A DNA stretch of 64,000 bases from the NCBI RefSeq assembly GCF_947497555.1, contig NZ_CANMGY010000007.1:100660-164659 (forward strand), written 5' to 3'. Shown here in pieces: positions 55,927 to 64,000 of this stretch. This stretch comes from an uncultured Umboniibacter sp. Lineage in GTDB: Bacteria; Pseudomonadota; Gammaproteobacteria; Pseudomonadales; DSM-25080. Positions within the stretch are counted from its first letter, which is position 1. Every line of letters starts with the position of its first letter. The notes under the pieces were generated by a model that worked only from the letters and a program-made list of their open reading frames with translations, had not been told where the DNA came from and did not search any database. The position numbers and the translations under genes are program-made.

Positions 55927-56307
55927 ATGCAAAAATTGGTTAGCAATTTAACCGTGCTGTTGATGTCGCAAATACTGACCGGTTGTGAGCTCGCTGCAAC
56001 GGGTCAGGAGTCAGCGGCCCGGATCCCTGTTCATTCTGATGAGTCCTTGACTGAATTAAGACAGACAGCCCAACAGCTTTTTGGTGGTCGTGAGATTACC
56101 GTTGGAGCCAATGCCTTTTCCAGCAGCAACCAGTTGCTGATTCAACGGGTAGCCATCCGCTCACCGGATGGCATGATGATCGATACTCGGGTTGATGAGC
56201 CCCCATTTATCCTTGAGCTATTCATTAGGGAGGGGGGCTGTTATTTAAAGAATAAGAGTTCCGGTGAGGCGCTTCGACTCTATCAAGCAGAATGTAAAGC
56301 GATGTAG
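55927..56307 (+). CDS. Small putative lipoprotein downstream of the S41 protease
   Basis: A 126-residue predicted lipoprotein (lipobox ILTGC, Cys20). No family is recognised. The mature part has a short beta-rich region with two cysteines (GGCYLKN and AECKAM) near the C terminus that could pair. It starts two bases after the S41 protease stop, so the two are co-transcribed, and a chaperone or inhibitor partner role is conceivable but unproven. Confidence 0.75.
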   Translation: MQKLVSNLTVLLMSQILTGCELAATGQESAARIPVHSDESLTELRQTAQQLFGGREITVGANAFSSSNQLLIQRVAIRSPDGMMIDTRVDEPPFILELFIREGGCYLKNKSSGEALRLYQAECKAM

Positions 56308-56368
56308 CTAACGTTGATGCTGGCACCTAGTATCTGCTTTCGATTTTAATCAGTTCGCTAAGCAGATA

Positions 56369-56445
56369 TGGCCCGCCCTGCAGGAGTCGAACCTGCGGCC
56401 TACCCCTTAGGAGGGGGTCGCTCTATCCAGCTGAGCTAAGGGCGG
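56369..56445 (-). tRNA. tRNA-Arg(CCU)
   Basis: A 77-base tRNA on the minus strand. Acceptor ccgccct with agggcgg, discriminator G and encoded CCA (56369-56371 on the plus strand as tgg). The anticodon loop is CTCCTAA with anticodon CCT. The T arm gcagg/cctgc encloses TTCGACT. Confidence 0.95.
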
Positions 56446-56511
56446 GTAGTGTTGAAGAACAACGCGTCGCGAATGATAATGGACTTACCACCTCGATAGC
56501 AATCCCCGGTT

Positions 56512-57651
56512 TTAATGAAAACGCTTAATAGTAAGCGACAACGCTACGCCTATTGCTACCAACCCGCTGAATGCCAATATTGACGTCCAACCGGCGAAGT
56601 GCAGGAGTGCGCCTGCGGTTAACGTGCCGATCGCTTGAAGGGTGGCTGCAGAGCCATCTAGATATCCCTGAAAGCGGAGTTTTTCATTACCTGGGCTTAG
56701 TGTGGGCAGTAACAGAGTCGATCCCATAAAGAGGAAGTTCCAGCCGACTCCCAACAGCACCAGTGATAACACAAACTGGCTGTAGTCTGCAGCGTAGAAG
56801 CCAATATACGCGCAAACTGCAATGATTAAGGCGCCGAGCCCCATCATCTGACGAATAGAGATAATCTTAAGTAGGCGGGAAGTGAGTAATGAAGGAGCAA
56901 ACATTGCTACAATATGCCACTGAATGACGCGTGTTGTTGACTCAAGATCAAAGCCGTTGTGATGGTGCATGGTGATCGGCGTTGCGGTCATGATCAGTGT
57001 CATGAGCGCTCCTCCTAACGCGCCGGCGCAAAGTACCACAATTAGGGCTGGTCGTACCTTCGACTTTGCCGCTTCCTTGCTGTCACTACTGCAAGGAACT
57101 GTCGTCGGTAAATAACGGTGAAGAAGTAGGAAAGTTAGCACAAGACAAACCACTCCCAGACTATAGGATCCAATCCAGTTAGTTTGAGTGATCAGCTGGC
57201 CTAATGTTGTCAGCTCCGGCCCTAGGAATGCGGCCCCAATTCCAGCCATCATGATCCAACTCAAGGCCACACTTTGCTGAGGGTCAGTGACGGCCTCAAT
57301 GGCTACAAATCGAAGTTGTTGAATGTACGCGAGTGAACCGCCTAAAAGCCCAGAACCCAAGCAAAATAATATAAAGGATTGGCTTAGTACTGCCACGATA
57401 CAGAGCACTAAACTCAGGCTAGCAGCCATATTCATTACTAGCATAACCCTCCGCCGCCCAAAGCGCTGCATAAATCGCGTGGCGGGTATGAGCGCCGCGG
57501 CAAACGCCGCAACTTGCAGGCTAAGGGGTAGTGTGGCGAGTTCTGGAAGTGGAGAAAGCGCTAAGCCAACGAGGCTACTCGCTACCACCATCATCGTAAC
57601 AACCGAGAAACTGAGTAACTGAGCAACGACGAGATAACTAATTTGACGCAT
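56512..57651 (-). CDS. Major facilitator superfamily transporter
   Basis: Membrane transporter of 379 residues with about 12 hydrophobic segments, somewhat shorter than classical MFS proteins. The loop 2-3 motif is seen as RFMQRFGRRRVMLVMN (about 60-75). A central loop with SDSKEAAKSKVRP (about 190-202) divides the two halves. The substrate is unknown; it resembles uncharacterised drug or metabolite efflux proteins. GGAAG precedes the ATG. It stands alone between tRNA-Arg and a tiny basic gene in divergent orientation. Confidence 0.85.
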   Translation of the reverse strand: MRQISYLVVAQLLSFSVVTMMVVASSLVGLALSPLPELATLPLSLQVAAFAAALIPATRFMQRFGRRRVMLVMNMAASLSLVLCIVAVLSQSFILFCLGSGLLGGSLAYIQQLRFVAIEAVTDPQQSVALSWIMMAGIGAAFLGPELTTLGQLITQTNWIGSYSLGVVCLVLTFLLLHRYLPTTVPCSSDSKEAAKSKVRPALIVVLCAGALGGALMTLIMTATPITMHHHNGFDLESTTRVIQWHIVAMFAPSLLTSRLLKIISIRQMMGLGALIIAVCAYIGFYAADYSQFVLSLVLLGVGWNFLFMGSTLLLPTLSPGNEKLRFQGYLDGSAATLQAIGTLTAGALLHFAGWTSILAFSGLVAIGVALSLTIKRFH

Positions 57652-57867
57652 AAATACTTCCAGTGGAGATACCCGATTAAGAAGATGATAATGCTACCAC
57701 ATTTAATTCCTTAGTCGTCATTACGGATATGAATAAGTACTTGACCTTATGTGGCGAAGTCGGTAAGTTGTTAGTGGGCGATCTAATAGCTATAAATTAG
57801 GCGTTCAGATACACAATAAAAACAAAAATTCGCCAAGTATCGGCATCTAAAAAAGCGGGGTTCTCTT

Positions 57868-58035
57868 ATGGACACAGTTGCTACGCAAACTGAAGAAGTC
57901 GCAGTTAAACAACCTAAGAAACGCGGTCGTCGCAAAAAAACGGAACGTGAGCGTAATATGCGCCGCATGATCGAAGATAAACTCGACGAGATGCGCCTCC
58001 AGCGAAACGTCGCACAATATTGCTTTGATGACTAA
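57868..58035 (+). CDS. Small basic protein, 55 residues
   Basis: A 55-codon frame not long enough for usual gene finders. Protein: acidic start MDTVATQTEEV, a highly basic patch PKKRGRRKKTERER (about 16-29), then an amphipathic helix RRMIEDKLDEMRLQRNV. The pattern of a basic region followed by RRxIEDxLxExRLxR resembles a family of tiny gammaproteobacterial proteins annotated as PA3496-like, but this is recollection only. A perfect 13-bp terminator follows 10 bases later, supporting a real transcript. Confidence 0.65.
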   Translation: MDTVATQTEEVAVKQPKKRGRRKKTERERNMRRMIEDKLDEMRLQRNVAQYCFDD

Positions 58036-58045
58036 GTAACCTCAG

Positions 58046-58073
58046 AATAATCCTCGCCTTGGCGAGGATTATT
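58046..58073 (+). terminator. Strong terminator after the 55-residue gene
   Basis: Perfect 13-bp inverted repeat (58046-58058 with 58061-58073), followed by a T-rich stretch. It confirms that a transcript ends here. Confidence 0.85.
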
Positions 58074-58180
58074 TGATTTTGATTGAATAAAAAGTTGCGC
58101 CTCAATATTCCTAGCTATAATTGCATTAACACCATGTGATTTTGGCTGCTTGGCAGCCGACGAGGTATTTTGAGGTAATT

Positions 58181-58378
58181 ATGTCAATTCAATCCAACGA
58201 TCGCCCCTATACACGAGCAGTTGAGCTGCTAAGTGAAAATTTCGATGACTCTCGAATCTGTGAAATTTGTGCCATTTCTCAACCCGAATTAGACTTAGTA
58301 AAGCGTCTGCTCATATTCTCCAAGCCGGGCCTCAGCGCGACGACTTCGCTACGAAACCTACCCAAGACTTCGGACTAA
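58181..58378 (+). CDS. Small hypothetical protein, 65 residues
   Basis: A 65-residue soluble protein without a recognised family. Two cysteines lie in RICEICAISQPELD, followed by a helix (LVKRLLIFSKPG). The ATG at 58181 has GAGGT upstream; the longer open frame to 58136 has no such site. It is 104 bases before ccmA and may be a separate unit. Confidence 0.6.
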   Translation: MSIQSNDRPYTRAVELLSENFDDSRICEICAISQPELDLVKRLLIFSKPGLSATTSLRNLPKTSD

Positions 58379-58481
58379 TCGGTTTAAACAAGTGTAACTC
58401 GCTTCATCGCGTCACTAATTAGTTCAAATCATCACGTACATTGCCGTATACTAGTGGGTGAATCCTCATTGAAGCGCAGCA

Positions 58482-59120
58482 ATGTCTATCAGTATTCGTT
58501 TACAAGAGCTCAGTTGTTCCCACGATGACGTCGCGCTGTTTAAGCCGCTTGATCATCACTTCCTGCCGCGCAGTGTTTACCGCATCGCCGGGGATAATGG
58601 CGCTGGGAAAACTACGCTGCTGCGAACGTTAGCTGGGCTTTTTCACGGCATATTTGGTTCTATTCAATGGCTTAGTCAGGGCGCTGACGATTCCTCAACT
58701 CGTCTTCATGTATCAGAACAGCGTTCAAATCTTCTGTATATTGGCCACAAAGGTGGTATCAAGCTTGGATTAACGCCACTCGAAAACCTGCGTTGGCTCA
58801 CTGAGTATGAGATTGCAGACAAGCCGTTAATGGATGCGTTAGATCGAGTAGGTCTATTTGGTTATGAATTTGTTCCCGCTGCGAGACTATCGGCAGGCCA
58901 GAAGCGGCGTGTAGCGCTGGCACGACTTTACGTGAGTAACCACCCCGTTTGGCTTCTTGATGAGCCCTTAACCGCACTGGATAAGTTGGCTGTCGAAACA
59001 TTAACTCAGTTGTTTCGCAGCGAAGCTGCATCGGGGCGTCTCATTATTCTCACTACTCATCAATCTCTAGAGATAGACGAACTGGTTACTGTAGACTTGG
59101 AGTATGCGTCGTGCGATTGA
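58482..59120 (+). CDS. ccmA: Cytochrome c maturation ABC ATPase CcmA
   Basis: ATPase of the CcmAB complex that releases holo-CcmE from CcmC in system I cytochrome c biogenesis. The 212 residues have Walker A GDNGAGKTT (37-45), signature LSAGQKRRVALARL and Walker B WLLDEPLTALD. First gene of a seven-gene operon; it overlaps ccmB by ten bases. Confidence 0.95.
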   Translation: MSISIRLQELSCSHDDVALFKPLDHHFLPRSVYRIAGDNGAGKTTLLRTLAGLFHGIFGSIQWLSQGADDSSTRLHVSEQRSNLLYIGHKGGIKLGLTPLENLRWLTEYEIADKPLMDALDRVGLFGYEFVPAARLSAGQKRRVALARLYVSNHPVWLLDEPLTALDKLAVETLTQLFRSEAASGRLIILTTHQSLEIDELVTVDLEYASCD

Positions 59121-59779
59121 GTATGCTAGCCAAGCGAGACTTTACGCTCTATTGGCGTAATAAGTCTGATGTCAGCAATGCGCTCATCTTTTTCGTTGTT
59201 GCGGTGAGCTTCTTTCCTTTAGGTGTCTCACCTGAAGCCGCGGTTCTTGGTCCCATTTCTATTGGTTTGATATGGATTGTCGCGTTACTTTCCGTTCAGC
59301 TGGGATTGGACTCGCTGTTTCGCGATGACTATGAAGACGGTAGCTTGGAACAACTTGCGCTAAGTGAAACGCCCTTAGCATTAATCGTTTTAGTCCGCTT
59401 GCTCGTATATTGGTGTTGTGTAGGGTTGCCGTTAAGTCTGTTTAGCCCGCTGTTAGGCTTGATGCTATCGATGCCCGCGGAGGCGTATAGTACGCTTATA
59501 CTGAGTATTACTCTCGGTACCCTATATCTAACGGCGGTTGGGGCTGTAGGTGCGGCGCTCACGGTGTCATTAAAGCGCGGTGGCATGCTAATGTCATTGA
59601 TTGTGATGCCGCTCTATACACCTATTCTAATATTCGGCTCGTCGTCGGTTTCCTTTGCGGCAAATGGATTGGATGCAAATGGATTATTATTGGTGGTGTT
59701 CGGCCTGACGGTTTTGTCCGTTAGTCTTGCGCCGCTCGCAATTTCAGCTTCGTTAAGAATGAGTTTAGAAAATGGCTAA
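59111..59779 (+). CDS. ccmB: Heme export permease CcmB
   Basis: Integral membrane partner of CcmA, 222 residues with six transmembrane segments. The FRDDYEDGSLEQLALSE motif is diagnostic. The start is a GTG at 59111 with GGAG eight bases upstream; the ATG at 59123 is an alternative. It overlaps ccmC by eight bases. Confidence 0.95.
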   Translation: MRLSMLAKRDFTLYWRNKSDVSNALIFFVVAVSFFPLGVSPEAAVLGPISIGLIWIVALLSVQLGLDSLFRDDYEDGSLEQLALSETPLALIVLVRLLVYWCCVGLPLSLFSPLLGLMLSMPAEAYSTLILSITLGTLYLTAVGAVGAALTVSLKRGGMLMSLIVMPLYTPILIFGSSSVSFAANGLDANGLLLVVFGLTVLSVSLAPLAISASLRMSLENG

Positions 59780-60521
59780 GTCACGTTGGGAGTGGTTTCA
59801 TCAGCTAGCCTCTCCAAAAAGTTTTTATGAAAAGACCGCTCGATGGGTAAGTTGGCTCGGCTTCCTGGCTGCGGGGCTACTTGTCGTTGGCGCCGTTTGG
59901 GGTTTGGCGATAGCGCCGGAGGATGCAAAACAGGGTAACTCCTATCGGATCATCTTCATCCATGTACCAGCGGCCTTTCTAGCCCTCGCAGGTTACTACA
60001 TGATGGCTATTGCGGGTGCTATCGGCTTGATTTGGAAAATGAAGTTGTCATATATTGCCATGCGCTCGGCAGCAGTGATCGGGGCAGCGTTGACCTTTAT
60101 CTCACTGTTTACTGGGGCGGTTTGGGGTAAACCTACCTGGGGTACCTATTGGGTCTGGGACGCACGTATCACCTCGATGCTTATCCTCTTTTTTCTCTAC
60201 CTTGGTGTATTGGCACTCGCCGATGCGTTCGAGCGGAAGGAGTCTGGTGACAAAGCGTCGGCGCTGCTTGCTTTAGTCGGCACAGTTAATATCCCGATCA
60301 TATACAAATCGGTTGATTGGTGGAATTCACTCCATCAGCCAGCCACGATCAAGCTAACTTCAGCTCCGTCTATGGATATGTCGATGTTTGTTCCGCTACT
60401 TATTATGATTGCTGGGTTTTATGCGTTTTATGCTTATGTGCTCATCAAGCACATGAGGGCACAATCCCTCCAAACTGAACGCAACAAGCAATGGGTGAAA
60501 GACACTCTTTTGGGAGAATAG
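59772..60521 (+). CDS. ccmC: Heme handling protein CcmC
   Basis: Six-helix membrane protein of 249 residues that loads heme on CcmE. The tryptophan-rich motif WGTYWVWDARIT (about 119-130) and flanking histidines (IFIHVPAAF, SLHQPATIK) are conserved. Overlaps ccmB; one base separates it from ccmD. Confidence 0.96.
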   Translation: MAKSRWEWFHQLASPKSFYEKTARWVSWLGFLAAGLLVVGAVWGLAIAPEDAKQGNSYRIIFIHVPAAFLALAGYYMMAIAGAIGLIWKMKLSYIAMRSAAVIGAALTFISLFTGAVWGKPTWGTYWVWDARITSMLILFFLYLGVLALADAFERKESGDKASALLALVGTVNIPIIYKSVDWWNSLHQPATIKLTSAPSMDMSMFVPLLIMIAGFYAFYAYVLIKHMRAQSLQTERNKQWVKDTLLGE

Positions 60522-60522
60522 G

Positions 60523-60726
60523 ATGTATTTTAATTCCTGGGAAGCATTTGTCAGTATGGGTGGCCACGGGCCATTCGTATGGGCGGCCTACGGCGTAACA
60601 CTACTGACGATGCTGTTTCTTGTAGTACAGCCGAGTCGCCAATCAAAGGCGCTTAAAAGGTCGGCGGCTAACGAAGCGCGTATTCAACAACGTAGGAAGG
60701 ACCAACGTAATGCATCCCGCACGTAA
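60523..60726 (+). CDS. ccmD: Heme exporter protein CcmD
   Basis: Small single-helix membrane protein of 67 residues that stabilises CcmC-CcmE. MGGHGPFVWAAYGVTLLTML is the family signature, followed by a charged cytoplasmic tail. Its end overlaps ccmE by 17 bases. Confidence 0.93.
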   Translation: MYFNSWEAFVSMGGHGPFVWAAYGVTLLTMLFLVVQPSRQSKALKRSAANEARIQQRRKDQRNASRT

Positions 60727-61150
60727 AAAACGTTTATTATTAGTTGTCTTGATGGTAGTGGGGGTTAGTGTCGCGACTGCTGCGATCGTGACGGCGATGT
60801 CGCAAAATTTAAATCTTTTCTTTCCACCGAGGGACGTTGCCGCTGGCTTGGCTCCGGAGAATACCACCTTCCGAGTTGGTGGTTTGGTGAAACCCGGTAG
60901 CGTTTCAAGAGATCAATCATCACTCGCAGTCAACTTCGTTATCTATGATATGGAAGCCGAAGTTACTGTCAGTTATGAGGGTATTCTTCCCGATTTGTTT
61001 GCCGAAGATGAAGCCGCTGTAGCAACGGGCCAGCTCAAAAGCGGTGTCTTCGTTGCGACACAAGTTCTTGCAAAGCACGATGAAAATTATACGCCTCCTG
61101 AGGTAGCCGACGCGATGAAAGAGCAAGCTGAAGAGGGTGGCTACGAGTAA
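60710..61150 (+). CDS. ccmE: Heme chaperone CcmE
   Basis: Periplasmic OB-fold heme chaperone anchored by one N-terminal helix (about 9-30), 146 residues. The heme-binding histidine is His123 with Tyr127 in AKHDENYTPPE. It starts inside ccmD and its stop overlaps the ccmF start by one base. Confidence 0.96.
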   Translation: MHPARKKRLLLVVLMVVGVSVATAAIVTAMSQNLNLFFPPRDVAAGLAPENTTFRVGGLVKPGSVSRDQSSLAVNFVIYDMEAEVTVSYEGILPDLFAEDEAAVATGQLKSGVFVATQVLAKHDENYTPPEVADAMKEQAEEGGYE

Positions 61151-63081
61151 TGGCAGCGGAATTTGGTTTACTGACGCTTTGGTTAGCTTTTGGCGCAAGC
61201 ATCAGTCTTGCGTTGTTTCCTGCATTGGGTGTTAAGTTACAAAACCCAAGTTTGATGTTATTGGGCAATTGGTTTGCAGCACTGGTCTTCGCGCTGCTTT
61301 CGTTGAGTGTGGCAGCCCTCGGCGCCGCGTTTTTAGCCGATGACTTTAGCGTCGCCTATGTCGCTAATCACTCCAATACGCTATTACCTTGGTACTATAA
61401 ACTCACCGCCGTTTGGGGTTCTCACGAAGGTTCTATTCTCTTTCAGGTTTGGATATTGAGTTGCTGGTTGTTGGCGCTGAGTCTCGGTGGAAAATCCATT
61501 GAATTGGCGTTTAAGGCCAAGGTGCTCAGTGTTTTGGGGCTAGTTACGCTAGCGCTCATTGCCTTCATTGTATTCACATCGTCTCCCTTCGAACGTCTAT
61601 TACCATTTGCCCCGAATGAAGGTTCAGATCTCAACCCATTATTACAGGACTTTGGGATGATTATTCATCCGCCTCTTCTTTATGTAGGGTATGTCGGCAC
61701 GGCAGTCGCTTTTGCGTTCGCTATGGCCTCGCTGATTGAGCGTCGGGATGATGATAAGTGGGCACAATGGGCTCAGCCATGGGCTTTGGTTGGGATGGTA
61801 TTCCTTACAGTAGGCATCACCATAGGCAGTTGGTGGGCCTATGCCGAGCTTGGCTGGGGCGGATGGTGGTTTTGGGACCCGGTAGAGAATGCCTCATTAA
61901 TGCCATGGTTGGTTAGCGTAGCGCTAGTCCATTCACTGTCAGTAAATGTTCAACGTGGAATATTTCGATCGTGGACGGTGTTATTAGCCATCAGCGCCTT
62001 TTCACTGAGTTTACTTGGGACTTTCTTGGTTCGCTCAGGTGTCATTACGTCCGTGCATGCGTTCGCAACGGATCCAGAGCGGGGCATGTTCATTCTTTGG
62101 ATTCTATTACTTGTGGTAGGTGGTTCACTATTCACTTTTGCATTACGGGCGCCGACTCAGACTGTACGTCGAAAATACGGCCTGTTATCCCGAGAGTTTT
62201 TCCTACTTCTTAACAATCTCTTTTTAGTGGTAATTACGTTTACTGTGCTAATTGGCACCCTGTGGCCATTGATCGCCGATGCCCTAAATTGGGGTAAAAT
62301 TTCGGTGGGCGCACAGTACTTTAATTGGGTTGCGCTACCAATTTTCGCGTTGACGGTACTCACAGCACCCTTGGCACCATTCCTAAATTGGAAGAAGACC
62401 CAGTTGAGTAGAGTAACGAGTCGGATCATCGTTCCTATTGTTCTAGCGCTAGTATTGGCGGTAGTCATTGGCTTTACTGGTGGTTATCACTGGCAGGGCT
62501 ATTTGGTGTGGTTCTTCGGGCTGGCGATTATTTTAGCTTCGGCTTCCGTACCTTGGTATAGCCGCTCGAAGCAACGTGGTTTCAAATCAATACGCGCTAC
62601 CGTTTGGGGAATGACGTTCGCGCATGCTGGCCTAGGTGTCTGTGTAGTCGGTGTTGGCATGACCTCGCTCGAAAGCATAGAACGTGACGTGCGAATGGGC
62701 GCTGGCGAACCTATCGCTATTGGTGACGTTTCCTTTACGGTAGAGCGATTCTACCGACTAGACGGGCCTAACTACGCGGCGGAAGCGGCGGATGTTATCG
62801 TTAATGAGGGTAGCTCGGTTACCCGTTTAACCGCAGAGAAACGTCGCTACTTAGCAAGCGGTCAGATTATGACTGAAGCAGCCGTTGACGCGGGTTTTAC
62901 TCGTGATGTGTATGTGGCAATGGGAGAGCAGCTGGATAACGGTGATTGGGCTATGCGTCTGCAAGTGAAGCCCTTTATGCGCTGGGTCTGGTACGGTGGC
63001 GGTCTTATCGCTTTCGGCGCATTGTTATCGGCCTTGGGGCGCCGCGCACGTCGACGTCAGTCCATGGAGGTAACGGAATGA
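61150..63081 (+). CDS. ccmF: Cytochrome c heme lyase subunit CcmF
   Basis: Large membrane protein of 643 residues that, with CcmH, ligates heme to apocytochrome c. The WWD motif is WGGWWFWDPVENASLMPW (about 237-254). Conserved His residues are in SHEGSILFQVW and IIHPPLLYVGYVG. Fourteen or so hydrophobic segments are visible. Its stop overlaps ccmG by four bases. Confidence 0.96.
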   Translation: MAAEFGLLTLWLAFGASISLALFPALGVKLQNPSLMLLGNWFAALVFALLSLSVAALGAAFLADDFSVAYVANHSNTLLPWYYKLTAVWGSHEGSILFQVWILSCWLLALSLGGKSIELAFKAKVLSVLGLVTLALIAFIVFTSSPFERLLPFAPNEGSDLNPLLQDFGMIIHPPLLYVGYVGTAVAFAFAMASLIERRDDDKWAQWAQPWALVGMVFLTVGITIGSWWAYAELGWGGWWFWDPVENASLMPWLVSVALVHSLSVNVQRGIFRSWTVLLAISAFSLSLLGTFLVRSGVITSVHAFATDPERGMFILWILLLVVGGSLFTFALRAPTQTVRRKYGLLSREFFLLLNNLFLVVITFTVLIGTLWPLIADALNWGKISVGAQYFNWVALPIFALTVLTAPLAPFLNWKKTQLSRVTSRIIVPIVLALVLAVVIGFTGGYHWQGYLVWFFGLAIILASASVPWYSRSKQRGFKSIRATVWGMTFAHAGLGVCVVGVGMTSLESIERDVRMGAGEPIAIGDVSFTVERFYRLDGPNYAAEAADVIVNEGSSVTRLTAEKRRYLASGQIMTEAAVDAGFTRDVYVAMGEQLDNGDWAMRLQVKPFMRWVWYGGGLIAFGALLSALGRRARRRQSMEVTE

Positions 63082-63596
63082 CTCGATTAGTTCGCTTTAT
63101 TCCTGTTGCGATCTTTGCCGGTATTGCCGGCTTCCTAGTTTTCGGCTTATCGAATGATCCTACTCATTTGCCATCGGCTATCGTTGGTAAGCCGCTGCCC
63201 GAGTTTCAACTCATTGATGTTGAAGATGAGTCGTTGCTAATCAACCAAGATGAACTGGTTGGCAGCTATTCGTTGATTAATTTCTGGGGTACTTGGTGTC
63301 AAGCGTGCCATGTGGAGCATCCATTCTTACTTGAGTTAGCTGCTCAGGGTGTAGTGATTTATGGTGTGGACTACAAAGATCAACTCGCTCCAGCTAAGCG
63401 CTGGTTGAGTGAACTCGGCAATCCCTATCAGCGAGTTATTTTTGATGCTCGAGGTAGTTTGGGTTTTGATATGGGAGTCACGGGAGCACCGGAGACGTTC
63501 TTAATTGATCCGAACGGGGTGGTGTTATACCGCCATCAGGGTGTACTCGACCTAGCTGTATGGGAGGAAAAATTCCTCCCGCTCATAAATCAATAG
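63078..63596 (+). CDS. ccmG: Thiol:disulfide interchange protein CcmG/DsbE
   Basis: Membrane-anchored periplasmic thioredoxin of 172 residues that reduces the apocytochrome CXXCH cysteines. The active site is FWGTWCQACHVEH (Cys74 and Cys77), and the cis-proline region is VTGAPETFLID. The frame is open to 62946, but ATGA at 63078 overlaps the ccmF stop and gives the normal length. It is the last ccm gene here; ccmH does not follow. Confidence 0.94.
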   Translation: MTRLVRFIPVAIFAGIAGFLVFGLSNDPTHLPSAIVGKPLPEFQLIDVEDESLLINQDELVGSYSLINFWGTWCQACHVEHPFLLELAAQGVVIYGVDYKDQLAPAKRWLSELGNPYQRVIFDARGSLGFDMGVTGAPETFLIDPNGVVLYRHQGVLDLAVWEEKFLPLINQ

Positions 63597-63794
63597 CGCC
63601 CCGGCTGTGCTGGTTTGATTGACTATAACGCCTCTAAACCGCATTTCCTAAACGGGGATTCAGGCAGGCTTAATAGCTTTCAAAATTAGCTTAACGGAGC
63701 GAGTGATCCTAGTGCTTCGCGCGCATAACTCATCGCGCTAAGTGCTTTGCTGTGTGACGGCCTACGCCGAGATTAGAGGCCAAATTGTAGAGAT

Positions 63795-63822
63795 AAAAAA
63801 ACCGCCGATTGGCGGTTTTTTT
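63795..63822. terminator. Bidirectional terminator between ccmG and the tRNA genes
   Basis: Perfect 10-bp stem aaaaaccgcc (63797-63806) with ggcggttttt (63811-63820) and T runs on both strands. It lies about 200 bases after ccmG and ten bases past the 3' end of tRNA-Asp, so it serves the tRNA transcript on the minus strand and can also stop ccm. Confidence 0.85.
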
Positions 63823-63831
63823 ATAAATAAG

Positions 63832-63908
63832 TGGCGGACCGGACGGGACTCGAACCCGCGACCCCCGGCGTGACAGGCCGGTATTCTAACCAACTGAACT
63901 ACCGGTCC
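63832..63908 (-). tRNA. tRNA-Asp(GUC)
   Basis: A 77-base minus-strand tRNA. Acceptor ggaccgg with ccggtcc, discriminator G and encoded CCA. The anticodon loop CTGTCAC gives anticodon GTC. The sequence is closely like E. coli tRNA-Asp. Confidence 0.96.
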
Positions 63909-63927
63909 GCGCTTAAACTTTTAAAAC

Positions 63928-64000
63928 TGGTGGGTGATACAGGGATCGAACCTGTGACCTACGCCTTGTAAGGGCGCCGCTCTCCCAGCTGAGCTAATCA
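63928..64000 (-). tRNA. tRNA-Val(UAC), first three bases beyond the window
   Basis: A minus-strand tRNA with encoded CCA (63928-63930), discriminator A, and anticodon loop CTTACAA, anticodon TAC. The 5' acceptor starts outside the window (the first three G are missing). It is 19 bases upstream of tRNA-Asp and probably co-transcribed. Confidence 0.93.

Noticed and set aside
56369..56445. tRNA-Arg as an integration site
   Set aside because: No integrase, no repeated tRNA 3' end and no change of gene content nearby is visible.
1..64000. CRISPR arrays, insertion sequences, prophage genes, toxin-antitoxin modules
   Set aside because: I found no regularly spaced repeats, transposases, phage structural genes or recognisable toxin-antitoxin pairs on either strand.

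Overview
The window is chromosomal DNA of a gammaproteobacterium, most likely a marine or aquatic heterotroph of the Pseudomonadales/Cellvibrionales kind (the taxon is inferred from gene content, not proven). Evidence is a complete Gsp type II secretion operon with GspA/GspB, a system I cytochrome c maturation operon, an E. coli-type riboflavin synthase, FadL and Tsx-like outer membrane porins, the imuA-imuB-dnaE2 mutagenesis cassette, the AcnD/PrpF form of the methylcitrate cycle, and gammaproteobacterial tRNA-Arg, tRNA-Asp and tRNA-Val genes. Base composition is even, and no insertion sequence, prophage, integrase or CRISPR array is visible. It reads as core chromosome with a few small lineage-specific genes.

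Layout. 1-4.5 kb (minus): topoisomerase III cut by the window edge, then a methylmalonate-semialdehyde dehydrogenase and an omega-amino acid:pyruvate aminotransferase. 4.8-8.7 kb (plus): DUF599 membrane protein, puuD-puuA-like polyamine genes and an unrecognised six-helix membrane protein. Together 1.6-7.8 kb looks like amine, beta-alanine and semialdehyde catabolism. 9.2-19.2 kb: fadL, riboflavin synthase, an alpha/beta hydrolase, the ABC-F ATPase Uup, a thiolase-dehydrogenase pair, DUF1415, a cold-shock protein, a YqaA-type membrane protein and an aldehyde dehydrogenase. 19.3-24.7 kb (minus): imuA-imuB-dnaE2 behind two adjacent LexA-type boxes. 25-27 kb: rsmE, elaA and a TetR regulator.

27.4-40.4 kb (plus): a 14-gene type II secretion operon, gspCDEFGHIJKLMNAB, tightly packed and with gspA/gspB unusually at the 3' end; the prepilin peptidase gene is absent. 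40.6-41.9 kb: Tsx-like porin and DUF1294 protein. 42-48.6 kb (minus): prp operon (GntR regulator, prpB, prpC, acnD, prpF) preceded by two identical perfect 12-bp palindromes. 48.7-50.6 kb: an unknown nuclease-like protein, two small lipoproteins and a truncated haemoglobin. 50.8-56.3 kb: secreted S8 protease, rlmF, S41 protease lipoprotein and a small lipoprotein. 56.4-58.4 kb: tRNA-Arg(CCU), MFS transporter and two tiny genes. 58.5-63.6 kb (plus): ccmABCDEFG, without ccmH or ccmI. The window ends with tRNA-Asp(GUC) and a tRNA-Val(UAC) clipped by three bases.

How it works together. Valine/beta-alanine/polyamine degradation, fatty-acid uptake and thiolysis, and propionyl-CoA disposal through methylcitrate form a coherent catabolic set. 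The secreted S8 protease is a natural candidate cargo of the secretion system. I see no strong candidate for an entirely new system. The most distinctive signals are regulatory: paired GntR palindromes, paired SOS boxes, and a terminator fused to the next start codon.
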